In this document: one piece after another, positions 1-6,127 of the stretch | Numbering within the stretch: the first letter of the stretch is position 1 | Layout: every line of letters starts with the position of its first letter | Assembly: GCA_024641805.1 (NCBI GenBank) | Contig: JAHECJ010000057.1 | Span: 1 to 8,816 of the forward strand | DNA from: Desulfococcus sp. | GTDB taxonomy: Bacteria > Desulfobacterota > Desulfobacteria > Desulfobacterales > Desulfosalsimonadaceae | Length of the DNA stretch: 8,816 bases | Direction of reading: 5' to 3' | The notes under the pieces: generated by a model | What the model was told of the DNA's origin: nothing | Databases searched by the model: none | What the model saw: only the letters and a program-made list of their open reading frames with translations | Program-made: the position numbers and the translations under genes

Positions 1-321
1 AAACAGGGGGTTATGCAACTTTGGCCTTCGTCTCCCGTCATTCAAATGTTTGTTGTGGCGGGATTAAGAACTTGCTGAGCACAAACAGTTTGCTTCCTTG
101 TTCTTGTTCCCCTTCAAACCATCAGGGCTGGGCCGCATCGCAATGGGGGAGAACCGGAGTATATCGATGGTTGAAATACGAAAAAAGATAGTGGCAACTG
201 TTTGCCCGTGTTTTGAAGGATCAGGCGGATTTGTCAAACCCTGGGAACTTCCCTCACACTGTATGTAAGAGACATCTTGCGCTTTGCGCATCGGCAAAGT
301 TTGTCAGTGGCACCCGTGGAT
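1..321. other. Stretch without a supportable gene
   Basis: This 321-base stretch lies downstream of the minus-strand kinase operon. The only open frame of note is a minus-strand one of about 75 codons (64-291 from its ATG, or 297 from a TTG). It has no recognisable domain, no clear ribosome binding site and an unconvincing amino-acid make-up, so I do not call it. A short hairpin (TGCGC at 278-282, TTT loop, GCGCA at 286-290) sits about 30 bases past the stop of the small exported-protein gene. It lacks a T-run on either side, so it is at best a weak terminator. I see no tRNA, repeat or transposase fragment here. Confidence 0.5.
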
Positions 322-741
322 TTATTGGGGGATATTTTCCTGCTCTTCATCTACTTTAAATCGCCATTTATAAGGTTCCTTCTCCTGGCAGGAAATTTTG
401 TTGGAAAACTCATAAGACGCAAACGCCGGCAGGGAGTTAATATGGACAGAGGACTCCCAGAGGACCTCGTCAAAAACATTGATGGCGTAAAATGTAATCG
501 TCACGTTTTTCCGTTCGCTGATGGCGGTGCTGATGATTTTGCCGGTGAGGACGCACGCGCGCGCTCGGCCGTATTGGGGTGAAACAACGGTTCCGCCCTT
601 TAACTCCAGGCCCTCGAATGAGTAGTTCTCATCAATCCATCCGCTGCTGGCATGGCCAATGCGGACCCATGAAAGTGCGATTACTCCCGCCAGCACGCAA
701 CAGATCCACAGTCTGATCAAAAATTGAAATTTATTATTCAT
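322..741 (-). CDS. Small exported protein, possible FxLYD-like beta-sandwich
   Basis: I do not recognise a named family for this 139-residue protein. The N-terminus looks like a signal peptide: Lys4 and Arg10 come before a hydrophobic stretch (about 11-26), and a likely signal peptidase I site lies after Gly-His-Ala (29-31). It has no lipobox Cys, so it is probably periplasmic or tethered by an uncleaved anchor. The mature part contains two Cys (63 and 118) that could form a disulfide. Residues about 62-130 alternate in a beta-strand pattern (LTGKIIS, VTITFYAINVFDEVLWESSVHI, then SLPAFASYEF) that resembles FxLYD/DUF3426-type beta-sandwich modules; this is an inference from pattern only. The start codon lies 8 bases inside the end of the kinase gene, so the two are almost certainly co-transcribed and translationally coupled. 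That makes it a candidate partner or output of the kinase/phosphatase pair. The gene is probably real; its function is unknown. Confidence 0.72.
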   Translation of the reverse strand: MNNKFQFLIRLWICCVLAGVIALSWVRIGHASSGWIDENYSFEGLELKGGTVVSPQYGRARACVLTGKIISTAISERKNVTITFYAINVFDEVLWESSVHINSLPAFASYEFSNKISCQEKEPYKWRFKVDEEQENIPQ

Positions 742-2557
742 TGAACGGCTTTCGATTAATGGATGTCATTACCACGCGGAATCCGATATAGTTGCCTTTA
801 AAGTCCTGGTTGACGCTGGCGCGATATGTGCTGCGCATTTCATGAGGGGAATTGCACCAGCTGCCGCCGCGGATCACCCGCTTGGGCCCGTCGCCGGTAA
901 TCAGCGGGTTGTTTTTTTTATGGTTTTTATAAGCGGTCTCACTGTAATTATCCAGGCACCATTCATAGACATTTCCGCTCATGTCGTAAAGCCCGAGCTT
1001 ATTCGGCAGTTTTTCCCCCACCGAATGTGTGCTCATGCCGCTGTTGGCGGAGTACCAGGCCAGGGAGTCGAGGTTTTTGCCGCCGGAATATTTCTGGTGC
1101 TTTCCGCAACATCTGGCTGCATACTCCCATTCCGCTTCCGTGGGCAGGCGGAAGTGGTATTTGCCCTTGTTAAAGGCGATCAGTTTCTGGATAAATTCCT
1201 GGGCTTCATTCCATGAAACCTGTTCCACCGGATAATCCTGTCCCTTTTTGAACCAGGAGGGGTTATAGCTGTAAAGGCTGACCTTTTTCCAGAAAGTGCG
1301 GGCCATGACTTTTTTCCAGTCCGCCTGGGTCACCAGGAATTTCCCCATCCAGAGCCCGTCAATATAGCAGGTATGTGCCGGAAATTCATCTTTATTGCCA
1401 TCCTGGTCCCAGGTTCCGGGCCCCATCCTGAAGGTTCCGGAGGGGATCCAGGCAAACTCCATGCCGGTGACCGGCTCCAGCCAAAAGTCCCCGATCTGGT
1501 TCCTTTCGGTGGGGGATTTGCTGTCAACTTCCAATTTTTCCGCCGCAATGTCGACGGTGTCTTTATTTTTGATCCTGTTGCGGCGAGCCGGCTGGCTGGA
1601 GCGGCTATCTTTGGATTTGGAATCCGCTGACCGGGAGGATTCGGCGCCGGACACTTCCGGATCGGCCGACAATAAGGGGTCGTCAATAATCAGGCGTCTG
1701 TCACCGCTTAATATTTGAATGATTTCATCAAAACTCCCAGGGCGTTTCCCCGGGTCAAACTGAAGACATTTCTCAATTATTCCCTGGATATAATAGGGCA
1801 TGTCGCCCCGGGAAAAAACAAGTCCATTGTCCCGGATCAGCCGGGTTCTTTCCGTGAAATCATTTTTGTCATAGGGAAGCGTTCCGCACCAGATAAAATA
1901 ACTCACCAGGCCGTAGGAATAAAGCAGGCTGGGAATATTGGCGGTTTCACTGTTGATGATAAGTTCGGGCGCCGACCAGTTGGGAGTGAATTGTGCTTTC
2001 GCAGCGGTGGAGATGCTGTGCAGGCGCTGTAATCCGCCAAGATCTCCAATTAATAACTGATCGTTTTTATTTATTAAAAGGTTTGAAGGTTTTAAGTCTT
2101 TGACGATAAAAGCGTCTTTTGCCCGGTTGGACAGGCGGTTTAAAATTTCCGCCAGTTTACGCATCAGGTCTTTCGCTTGCCATGGAGACAGCGGGTAATG
2201 ATCGATGACATGGTCTGACAGATTCTCCGGGCAAAACTCCATTAATATAATGAGATAGGCTTTGGCTTCCTGTTTGGATACCTTTTTGTCCATGAGATGG
2301 AAATCATGGATTTCAATCACGCCGTCGCCCTTGATTTTTTCGTAATACTCCTGAACCGCATAAAAGTCGTGGGATATTTTAGAATCCAGATCGTCTTCAG
2401 TCCGAAAAAGCAGGGACCGTTCAATCATGATCGGGACCACTTTAACCGCTCTTTCCTTTAAGTTGTCCTTTACGTGAAAAACAGACCCGTAAACACCTTC
2501 ACCGATTTTGCTGACTACCTCATAGGTCGGCAGGCATTTTTTGATGATTTCTTCCAT
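734..2557 (-). CDS. Ser/Thr protein kinase fused to FGE-sulfatase (SUMF1-like) domain
   Basis: This 607-residue cytoplasmic fusion has no membrane segment. Residues about 12-285 form a Hanks-type kinase. The Gly-rich loop is IGEGVYGSV (18-26), the ATP lysine is K39 (AVKV), and the catalytic loop is VKDLKPSN (152-159) with D154, K156 and N159. The metal-binding motif is DLG (172-174) in place of DFG, followed by SAPE (196-199) and a conserved Arg in KRPG (271-274). The HRD His and Arg are Val and Lys, and the usual alphaF Asp (DVYSxG) is Leu211, but the core catalytic set is intact, so activity is likely. Residues about 296-335 are a Ser/Arg/Lys/Asp-rich linker. Residues about 358-600 match the FGE/SUMF1 fold: EPVTGMEFAWIPSGTFRMG, PVEQVSW, FRLPTEAEWEYAAR, GLYDMSGNVYEW, RVIRGGSW and a final GFRVV. 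The Cys pair of copper-dependent FGE enzymes is not present in the RGGSW region, so this domain is more likely a binding or scaffold module. The ATG is preceded by a GGGGAA-type ribosome binding site. The gene follows the PP2C gene by 91 bases. Confidence 0.93.
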   Translation of the reverse strand: MEEIIKKCLPTYEVVSKIGEGVYGSVFHVKDNLKERAVKVVPIMIERSLLFRTEDDLDSKISHDFYAVQEYYEKIKGDGVIEIHDFHLMDKKVSKQEAKAYLIILMEFCPENLSDHVIDHYPLSPWQAKDLMRKLAEILNRLSNRAKDAFIVKDLKPSNLLINKNDQLLIGDLGGLQRLHSISTAAKAQFTPNWSAPELIINSETANIPSLLYSYGLVSYFIWCGTLPYDKNDFTERTRLIRDNGLVFSRGDMPYYIQGIIEKCLQFDPGKRPGSFDEIIQILSGDRRLIIDDPLLSADPEVSGAESSRSADSKSKDSRSSQPARRNRIKNKDTVDIAAEKLEVDSKSPTERNQIGDFWLEPVTGMEFAWIPSGTFRMGPGTWDQDGNKDEFPAHTCYIDGLWMGKFLVTQADWKKVMARTFWKKVSLYSYNPSWFKKGQDYPVEQVSWNEAQEFIQKLIAFNKGKYHFRLPTEAEWEYAARCCGKHQKYSGGKNLDSLAWYSANSGMSTHSVGEKLPNKLGLYDMSGNVYEWCLDNYSETAYKNHKKNNPLITGDGPKRVIRGGSWCNSPHEMRSTYRASVNQDFKGNYIGFRVVMTSINRKPFNE

Positions 2558-2648
2558 TCAATATTCCCCGTTTATCGGCTCATCTTAACCGGACCGCCGG
2601 CAGGTCAGATCTTGCGGCTTGAGTGAAATCGCCGGCGTGATTTCTTCC

Positions 2649-3398
2649 CTAATGAATTTGTAAGATGATAAAGCTGGCATTGTCTTTTAATCCTTTTTTT
2701 TGCAGTGCCGCTAATAAATTATCCCCATTGTCAATCGGGGACGGCATCAGGCACTCAAGAATTTCCTGTTCGTTCATCAGGTCATTGACGCCATCGGAGC
2801 AGAGCAGGTACCCGGCATCTTTTGAAAAGGATTCTTCAAAAATATGAATATTAAAATTTTTCCACACATCATTAAATATAGGCCCGATGCCAAATTCAAT
2901 GATGTTTTTTAAGGGGTGGTGAGGCGCACTGTCCTGCTGAATAAAAAAATTGTCCACCAGGCCCTGGACTAGTGAATGGTCATGGGAAATATAATCTATC
3001 CCGGAAGACGAAATTTTATATACGCGGCTGTCTCCGGCGTTAAATACAATGATCCGTCCGTCCATGATCATCAGTCCGGCAACGGTGGTTCCGCAGTTTC
3101 CCGGCAGGTGTTTTTGGGATGTGTCCTGGATTTCGGTGAAAAGGGTTTCAATATTTTCGGCACTGAACCGGTTGCGATTGAATTTTGCCTGAATCTGTTC
3201 GCACACAAACCGGCTGGCCGTTTCTCCCTGGTCATGTCCGCCCATTCCGTCGCAAACACTCAGCAGCAGAAAATCCGTATCAATGACTTTTTTTTGTTTC
3301 AGCTGATTGGCCTGGTAAAGATCAACCCCGTCAATGATACAGTCTTCCTGTTTGTTTCTCGGCCCCAGCAGCATCGCCGAATACACAGTACATCTCAT
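2649..3398 (-). CDS. PP2C-family (PPM) protein serine/threonine phosphatase
   Basis: This 249-residue protein consists of a single metal-dependent PP2C domain, close to the usual minimal bacterial size. PPM motifs in order, counted from the ATG, are: RNKQED with the metal ligand Asp19; CDGMGG (49-54) with metal ligand Asp50; NCGTT (101-105); VFNAGDSRVY (118-127); SHDHS (138-142); CSDGVNDL (200-207) with a metal-binding Asp; and KDNASFI (238-244) with the last metal-binding Asp. The Stp1/PrpC-type catalytic set looks complete, so it should be active with Mn2+ or Mg2+. There is no signal peptide or membrane segment. I chose the ATG at 3396-3398; an in-frame TTG two codons upstream (3402-3404) is possible, and neither has a good Shine-Dalgarno sequence. 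It is the first gene of the minus-strand cluster, followed after 91 bases by the kinase, so it most likely reverses that kinase's phosphorylation. Confidence 0.92.
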   Translation of the reverse strand: MRCTVYSAMLLGPRNKQEDCIIDGVDLYQANQLKQKKVIDTDFLLLSVCDGMGGHDQGETASRFVCEQIQAKFNRNRFSAENIETLFTEIQDTSQKHLPGNCGTTVAGLMIMDGRIIVFNAGDSRVYKISSSGIDYISHDHSLVQGLVDNFFIQQDSAPHHPLKNIIEFGIGPIFNDVWKNFNIHIFEESFSKDAGYLLCSDGVNDLMNEQEILECLMPSPIDNGDNLLAALQKKGLKDNASFIILQIH

Positions 3399-3495
3399 GG
3401 GCAAATATCATATATTAAGGTGAAAAATTGCGTAACCTTTTGAATAGCCAAAAAGAATGAATTGCAGAAACGCATCCAAAGTACATTTAATCGAG

Positions 3496-3540
3496 AGTAT
3501 ACTGACAGAGTTGACTCAAATATTCAACCTGGTTTTTGAT
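3496..3540 (-). promoter_or_regulatory. Weak candidate promoter region for the phosphatase-kinase cluster
   Basis: Read on the minus strand, a TATACT -10-like hexamer lies at 3496-3501, inside the perfect palindrome AGTATACT (3496-3503). The only nearby TTGAAT box is 20 bases upstream, which is longer than the normal sigma-70 spacing. A short dyad GAGT-TG-ACTC (3508-3517) falls between the two boxes and could bind a regulator. The predicted transcript would have a leader of about 90 nt. This is a low-confidence call made because a promoter is expected somewhere in this gap. Confidence 0.2.
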
Positions 3541-3616
3541 ATGGCTTTCAGGATAGAAAATTGCCCATGGCGGGCGAAGGATGTGGCGGAGAAACCGCCG
3601 GGGTTTGAAAATGGAA

Positions 3617-3657
3617 CCCATGGACGGCCAGGGATAAATAACCGGGCCATCCATGGG
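3617..3657 (-). terminator. Long hairpin, probable terminator of the transporter operon
   Basis: Arms 3617-3629 (CCCATGGACGGCC) and 3645-3657 (GGCCATCCATGGG) can pair over 13 positions around a 15-base loop. The single imperfect position is a C-A mismatch in plus-strand RNA but a G-U wobble in minus-strand RNA, so the stem is continuous only when read from the minus strand. It lies about 135 bases past the stop of the transporter gene in that direction and is followed on the minus strand by a moderately U-rich stretch (TTCCATTTTC). This fits an intrinsic terminator with a weak U-tract or a 3'-end stabilising structure. A smaller hairpin, GGCGG-AGAAA-CCGCC at 3585-3599, follows. Confidence 0.45.
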
Positions 3658-3666
3658 AGTTGTTAA

Positions 3667-3787
3667 TTCCAATTCGCATTCAAGCGGCATCTTTGTTGGC
3701 TGCGTCGTCGGCTCCTCGAATTACAGACAGTAAGCCTGCGTCGCCTCCTTCTTGCCGCCTCGATGTCATCTTGAATGCAAAATGGAA
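3667..3787. repeat. 121-bp palindromic intergenic element (REP/MITE-like)
   Basis: The outer arms 3667-3684 and 3770-3787 are inverted repeats in which 16 of 18 positions pair; with a one-base bulge, pairing extends to about 3691/3762. The exact centre of the whole element (3727) coincides with a second small dyad, TTAC-AGACA-GTAA (3721-3733). Between the arms and the centre the halves are not complementary. Instead they share a direct repeat, CTGCGTCG at 3700-3707 and 3736-3743, followed by similar CTCCT-rich sequence. The right end lies 5 bases past the transporter stop codon. GTTAA occurs at both edges (3662-3666 and 3792-3796), but its offset from the arm differs on the two sides, so a target-site duplication is not established. 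There is no coding content. It fits a non-autonomous palindromic repeat family; the copy number in the genome cannot be seen from here. Confidence 0.6.
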
Positions 3788-3792
3788 TAAGG

Positions 3793-5277
3793 TTAATGAG
3801 CAATGAGAATCGGCATGCCCATGATGGGCCACAGAACAAAAACGGCAAAACCAACGACCGCCATCAGCAGTATGCTGGCCGGAATTCCGTAGAGAAAGAA
3901 TTCTCCCGGGGTAAACTGCTTGGAGTCATAGGCAATGGCATTGGGCGCAGCCCCCACCAGCAGCACGAACGGCATGCCCGCGGTTACCAGCGACGCAAAA
4001 AGAATGACTTCCCCGGCCACGCCCAGGTAAGGCGCGATGACCAGTGCCACGGGCAATGAAATGGCAATGGCCGCCACGTTCATGATAAAATTGGTCATGA
4101 TCATGACAAAAAATGCGATCCCCATGACAAAGACGAACCAGTTGGCGTTTTTGAACATGACCAGCCAGTTGATGGCCAGCCACTCGGCCGCCCCGGTCTG
4201 CCACAGGCAGAAACCGATACTCATGGCCCCGGCAAACAGCAGGATAATATTCCAGGGGATTTCTTCCAGATCTTCAATGGTTAAGATGCCGGCAATAAAA
4301 AACATAACCGTTGATAACAGAAGGACGGCTGTTTTATGGGGTGGATGAAAACCGGGAATCATCGATTTTAATACGGCAATGACCCCTAAGGAAATCACAC
4401 AGATGGCGACGATGAGGGCGGCAATGATCTCCTGCCGGGTGATCGGCCCCAGGGCCGCATTTAATTCTTTCGCTTTTTGTTTTAAACCCGGAATGGTCTT
4501 TTTTTCAGGTTTGCAGACGATCATGAAAAATCCCCACAGCAGAAATGTCATCAGACATCCGATGGGGACTAAATAATAGGAGAGCTCGAAAAAACCGATC
4601 TCCTTGCCCATAATGTCTTTGAAAAATCCGATGGCCACTGCACCTCGGGCTGCACCCAGCAGGGTCATGATACTGCCGGCGCCGGCCACGTAGGCCATGC
4701 CGATGAAAAGGCCTTTTCCGAATTTGGTCGGCTTGTCGCCTTCGCCGTACAGCGCATAGATGGCCATCAAAAGCGGATAAATGGTGGCTGCAACGGCTGT
4801 GTGGGCCATAATGAGAGTAAGTGCGGCCGTCACCACAAAACAGCCCAGGTAGATCATGCTGGTGCGCTCGCCGACGATGATGAGCATTTTATAGGCCAGG
4901 CGCCGGGTCAGTCCGGTTTTGGTGAACACCAGGCCGATGACGATGGAGCCGAAAATAAACAGAACAGACGGATCCATAAAATCCTTGAAAGCGTCATCAG
5001 GCTTCCGGATGAGAAACAGGACCTGGAGAATACCGATCATAAGGCTGGTGATGCCGATGGGTACCACTTCAAATACCCACCAGGTACTGGCCAGTAAAAA
5101 AACGGCCAGGGCCCCTTTCCCCTCCGGGGACAGAGCAAAGTGTTTGCCAGCCGGGTCCACCGCGTCAAACCACGGGGGAGAAAAATATACAAGTCCAAAT
5201 AAAAAGACGCCCGAGAACAGGGCGATGATTTTAGTCCAGTTTTTCTGATTTTCTACAGGTAGTTGTATGTTATTCAT
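3793..5277 (-). CDS. DASS/SLC13-family sodium-coupled anion transporter, substrate unknown
   Basis: This integral membrane protein of 494 residues has about 11-13 hydrophobic segments and the length and two-repeat layout of the DASS (SLC13, CitT/SdcS) family. Diagnostic regions, counted from the chosen start, are WWVFEVVPIGITSL (66-79), DPSVLFIFGSIVIG (102-115), the first substrate-loop region LIMAHTAVAATIYPLL (155-170), EEIPWNIILLFAGAMSIG (338-355), TNFIMNVAAIAISLPVAL (395-412) and MPFVLLVGAAPNAIAYDS (435-452). Both SNT signatures that bind substrate carboxylate and Na+ in VcINDY-type members are altered here (AHT at 158-160, MNV at 399-401), so succinate or citrate specificity should not be assumed. 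Sulfate or another anion is possible. The first ATG (5284-5286) directly abuts AAGGAGG, so the ATG at 5275-5277, 9 bases from that site, is the better start. The upstream CBS gene is co-oriented, 66-75 bases away, with no terminator between, suggesting a transporter plus cytoplasmic sensor operon. Confidence 0.9.
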   Translation of the reverse strand: MNNIQLPVENQKNWTKIIALFSGVFLFGLVYFSPPWFDAVDPAGKHFALSPEGKGALAVFLLASTWWVFEVVPIGITSLMIGILQVLFLIRKPDDAFKDFMDPSVLFIFGSIVIGLVFTKTGLTRRLAYKMLIIVGERTSMIYLGCFVVTAALTLIMAHTAVAATIYPLLMAIYALYGEGDKPTKFGKGLFIGMAYVAGAGSIMTLLGAARGAVAIGFFKDIMGKEIGFFELSYYLVPIGCLMTFLLWGFFMIVCKPEKKTIPGLKQKAKELNAALGPITRQEIIAALIVAICVISLGVIAVLKSMIPGFHPPHKTAVLLLSTVMFFIAGILTIEDLEEIPWNIILLFAGAMSIGFCLWQTGAAEWLAINWLVMFKNANWFVFVMGIAFFVMIMTNFIMNVAAIAISLPVALVIAPYLGVAGEVILFASLVTAGMPFVLLVGAAPNAIAYDSKQFTPGEFFLYGIPASILLMAVVGFAVFVLWPIMGMPILIAH

Positions 5278-5286
5278 TGACAGCAT

Positions 5287-5293
5287 CCTCCTT
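5287..5293 (-). promoter_or_regulatory. Ribosome binding site that decides the transporter start
   Basis: Minus-strand AAGGAGG is a near-perfect Shine-Dalgarno sequence. It has no spacing to the ATG at 5284-5286 but a 9-base spacing to the in-frame ATG at 5275-5277. The shorter product is therefore favoured over one beginning Met-Leu-Ser. Confidence 0.75.
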
Positions 5294-5352
5294 GCGATGC
5301 GCTGTAAACGGGTTTAGCTGGAAATAAGAAACGCCCACCACATACCCGCCGA

Positions 5353-5913
5353 TTAATCGAGTCCGCATTCATGCATACTCTGACAAATTATTGTAAACAG
5401 GTCGGTCAGTCGAAGAATACCGACAATGTCACCGCCTTTACTGGTCACCAGCAAAGACTGATGCTGCCCCAGAACCAGTTGATGAATGGCTTCATTGATG
5501 GAAGCATCCATATCCACAAATTCTCCTTCGATGGGGGTGATGATGAATTTGCTGACTTTGGTTTCCCCCGCTTTTTTGCATATGTTTTCCATGGCGCCAT
5601 CCAGCAGACGAAAGTTTTCGAGCATGGATTTCATGAACTGCTTGCTGAAACCAAGGCCTTTCATGCCGGGCCGATCCTGCATTTCAAAATATTTCGGTTC
5701 AAGGGATTTGAGGATGTCCAGCTGGCCCAGTTTTCCGATAATTTTATTGTTTTTGTCATGAACCAGAACCGCGCGATGCGGGTAGCGGTCCTGTTTGCGT
5801 TCCTTTTGGGCCTTTTCCAGTGCCTTGACGGCCTCGAACAGGGTCGCATCTTCGGAAACAGTGGGGTATTCCGTCAGCGGGATCATCAGTTCTTTTACTT
5901 TGTAGGTTTTCAT
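5353..5913 (-). CDS. Tandem CBS-domain (Bateman module) protein
   Basis: This soluble 186-residue protein is made only of two CBS motifs. CBS1 spans about 5-73 (VKELMIPLTEYPTVSEDATL, then HRAVLVHDKNNKIIGKLGQLDIL). CBS2 spans about 118-175 (VSKFIITPIEGEFVDMDASI, then QSLLVTSKGGDIVGILRLTDLF). A helical linker of about 44 residues rich in Met, Lys and Phe (74-117) separates them and is longer than in many stand-alone CBS pairs. CBS pairs usually bind AMP, ATP, S-adenosylmethionine or NAD-type ligands and gate the activity of a partner protein. No catalytic domain is attached. The start is well supported: GAGGAGG (minus strand, 5919-5925) lies 5 bases before the ATG. It precedes the DASS transporter gene in the same orientation, so I infer that it senses adenylate energy state for that transporter. 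That link rests on gene order only. Confidence 0.9.
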   Translation of the reverse strand: MKTYKVKELMIPLTEYPTVSEDATLFEAVKALEKAQKERKQDRYPHRAVLVHDKNNKIIGKLGQLDILKSLEPKYFEMQDRPGMKGLGFSKQFMKSMLENFRLLDGAMENICKKAGETKVSKFIITPIEGEFVDMDASINEAIHQLVLGQHQSLLVTSKGGDIVGILRLTDLFTIICQSMHECGLD

Positions 5914-5965
5914 TGGTACCTCCTCTTAATATCTAATGAGTTATAAACTCTTTTATCCAATATTC

Positions 5966-6003
5966 TATCCGGGGGCCGGATAATCATGATTTTCTATGAT
6001 TAT
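5966..6003. promoter_or_regulatory. Two adjacent operator-like dyads upstream of the CBS gene
   Basis: A 7-base perfect inverted repeat, TATCCGG-GGG-CCGGATA (5966-5982), directly abuts and slightly overlaps an 8-base perfect inverted repeat, ATAATCAT-N8-ATGATTAT (5980-6003). They lie 53-90 bases upstream of the CBS start codon. The G/C-rich dyad stands out in otherwise AT-rich sequence. A further dyad, GAGTT-ATA-AACTC (5938-5950), lies between these and the gene. No adjoining T-run supports a terminator, so a regulator-binding site or a leader hairpin is more likely. No regulator gene is in view to assign. Confidence 0.35.
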
Positions 6004-6042
6004 GTAAGTTTTTTTTAAAAATATCCTGAAATTTTGGAAAAA

Positions 6043-6090
6043 ATACATCTACTATGAAAAAATTAAATAATCAAGATTAAGCAGATGTAT
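6043..6090. repeat. 8-bp inverted repeat with a 32-base spacer in an AT-rich gap
   Basis: ATACATCT (6043-6050) and AGATGTAT (6083-6090) are perfect inverted copies in the divergent intergenic region. The spacer is almost entirely A/T. They could be paired half-sites for a looping or dimeric regulator, but in AT-rich DNA a match of this length can arise by chance. Confidence 0.2.
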
Positions 6091-6127
6091 CAGCAACGAT
6101 TTAATGACACCACTGATTAAAAGGATG

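Noticed and set aside
64..297. Minus-strand open frame of 75-77 codons
   Set aside because: No domain, no clear ribosome binding site, TTG or internal ATG start only, and composition not typical of a real protein; could be a remnant but nothing supports it.
842..2032. Several antisense frames across the kinase-FGE gene
   Set aside because: They lie opposite a gene with unambiguous kinase and FGE motifs throughout, and show no motifs of their own.
734..3398. Type VI secretion PpkA/PppA regulatory pair
   Set aside because: The kinase-phosphatase pairing is similar, but there are no Tss, Fha or Tag genes in view, and the small exported protein lacks the lipobox expected of TssJ or TagQ.
3457..3854. 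Small frames on both strands across the intergenic repeat region
   Set aside because: They run through inverted repeats and hairpins; the peptides are low-complexity products of the repeat, such as Arg runs, with no ribosome binding sites.
5371..5946. Plus-strand open frame of 191 codons opposite the CBS gene
   Set aside because: It is the antisense shadow of a gene with clear CBS domains and a strong ribosome binding site; its own sequence shows no family features.
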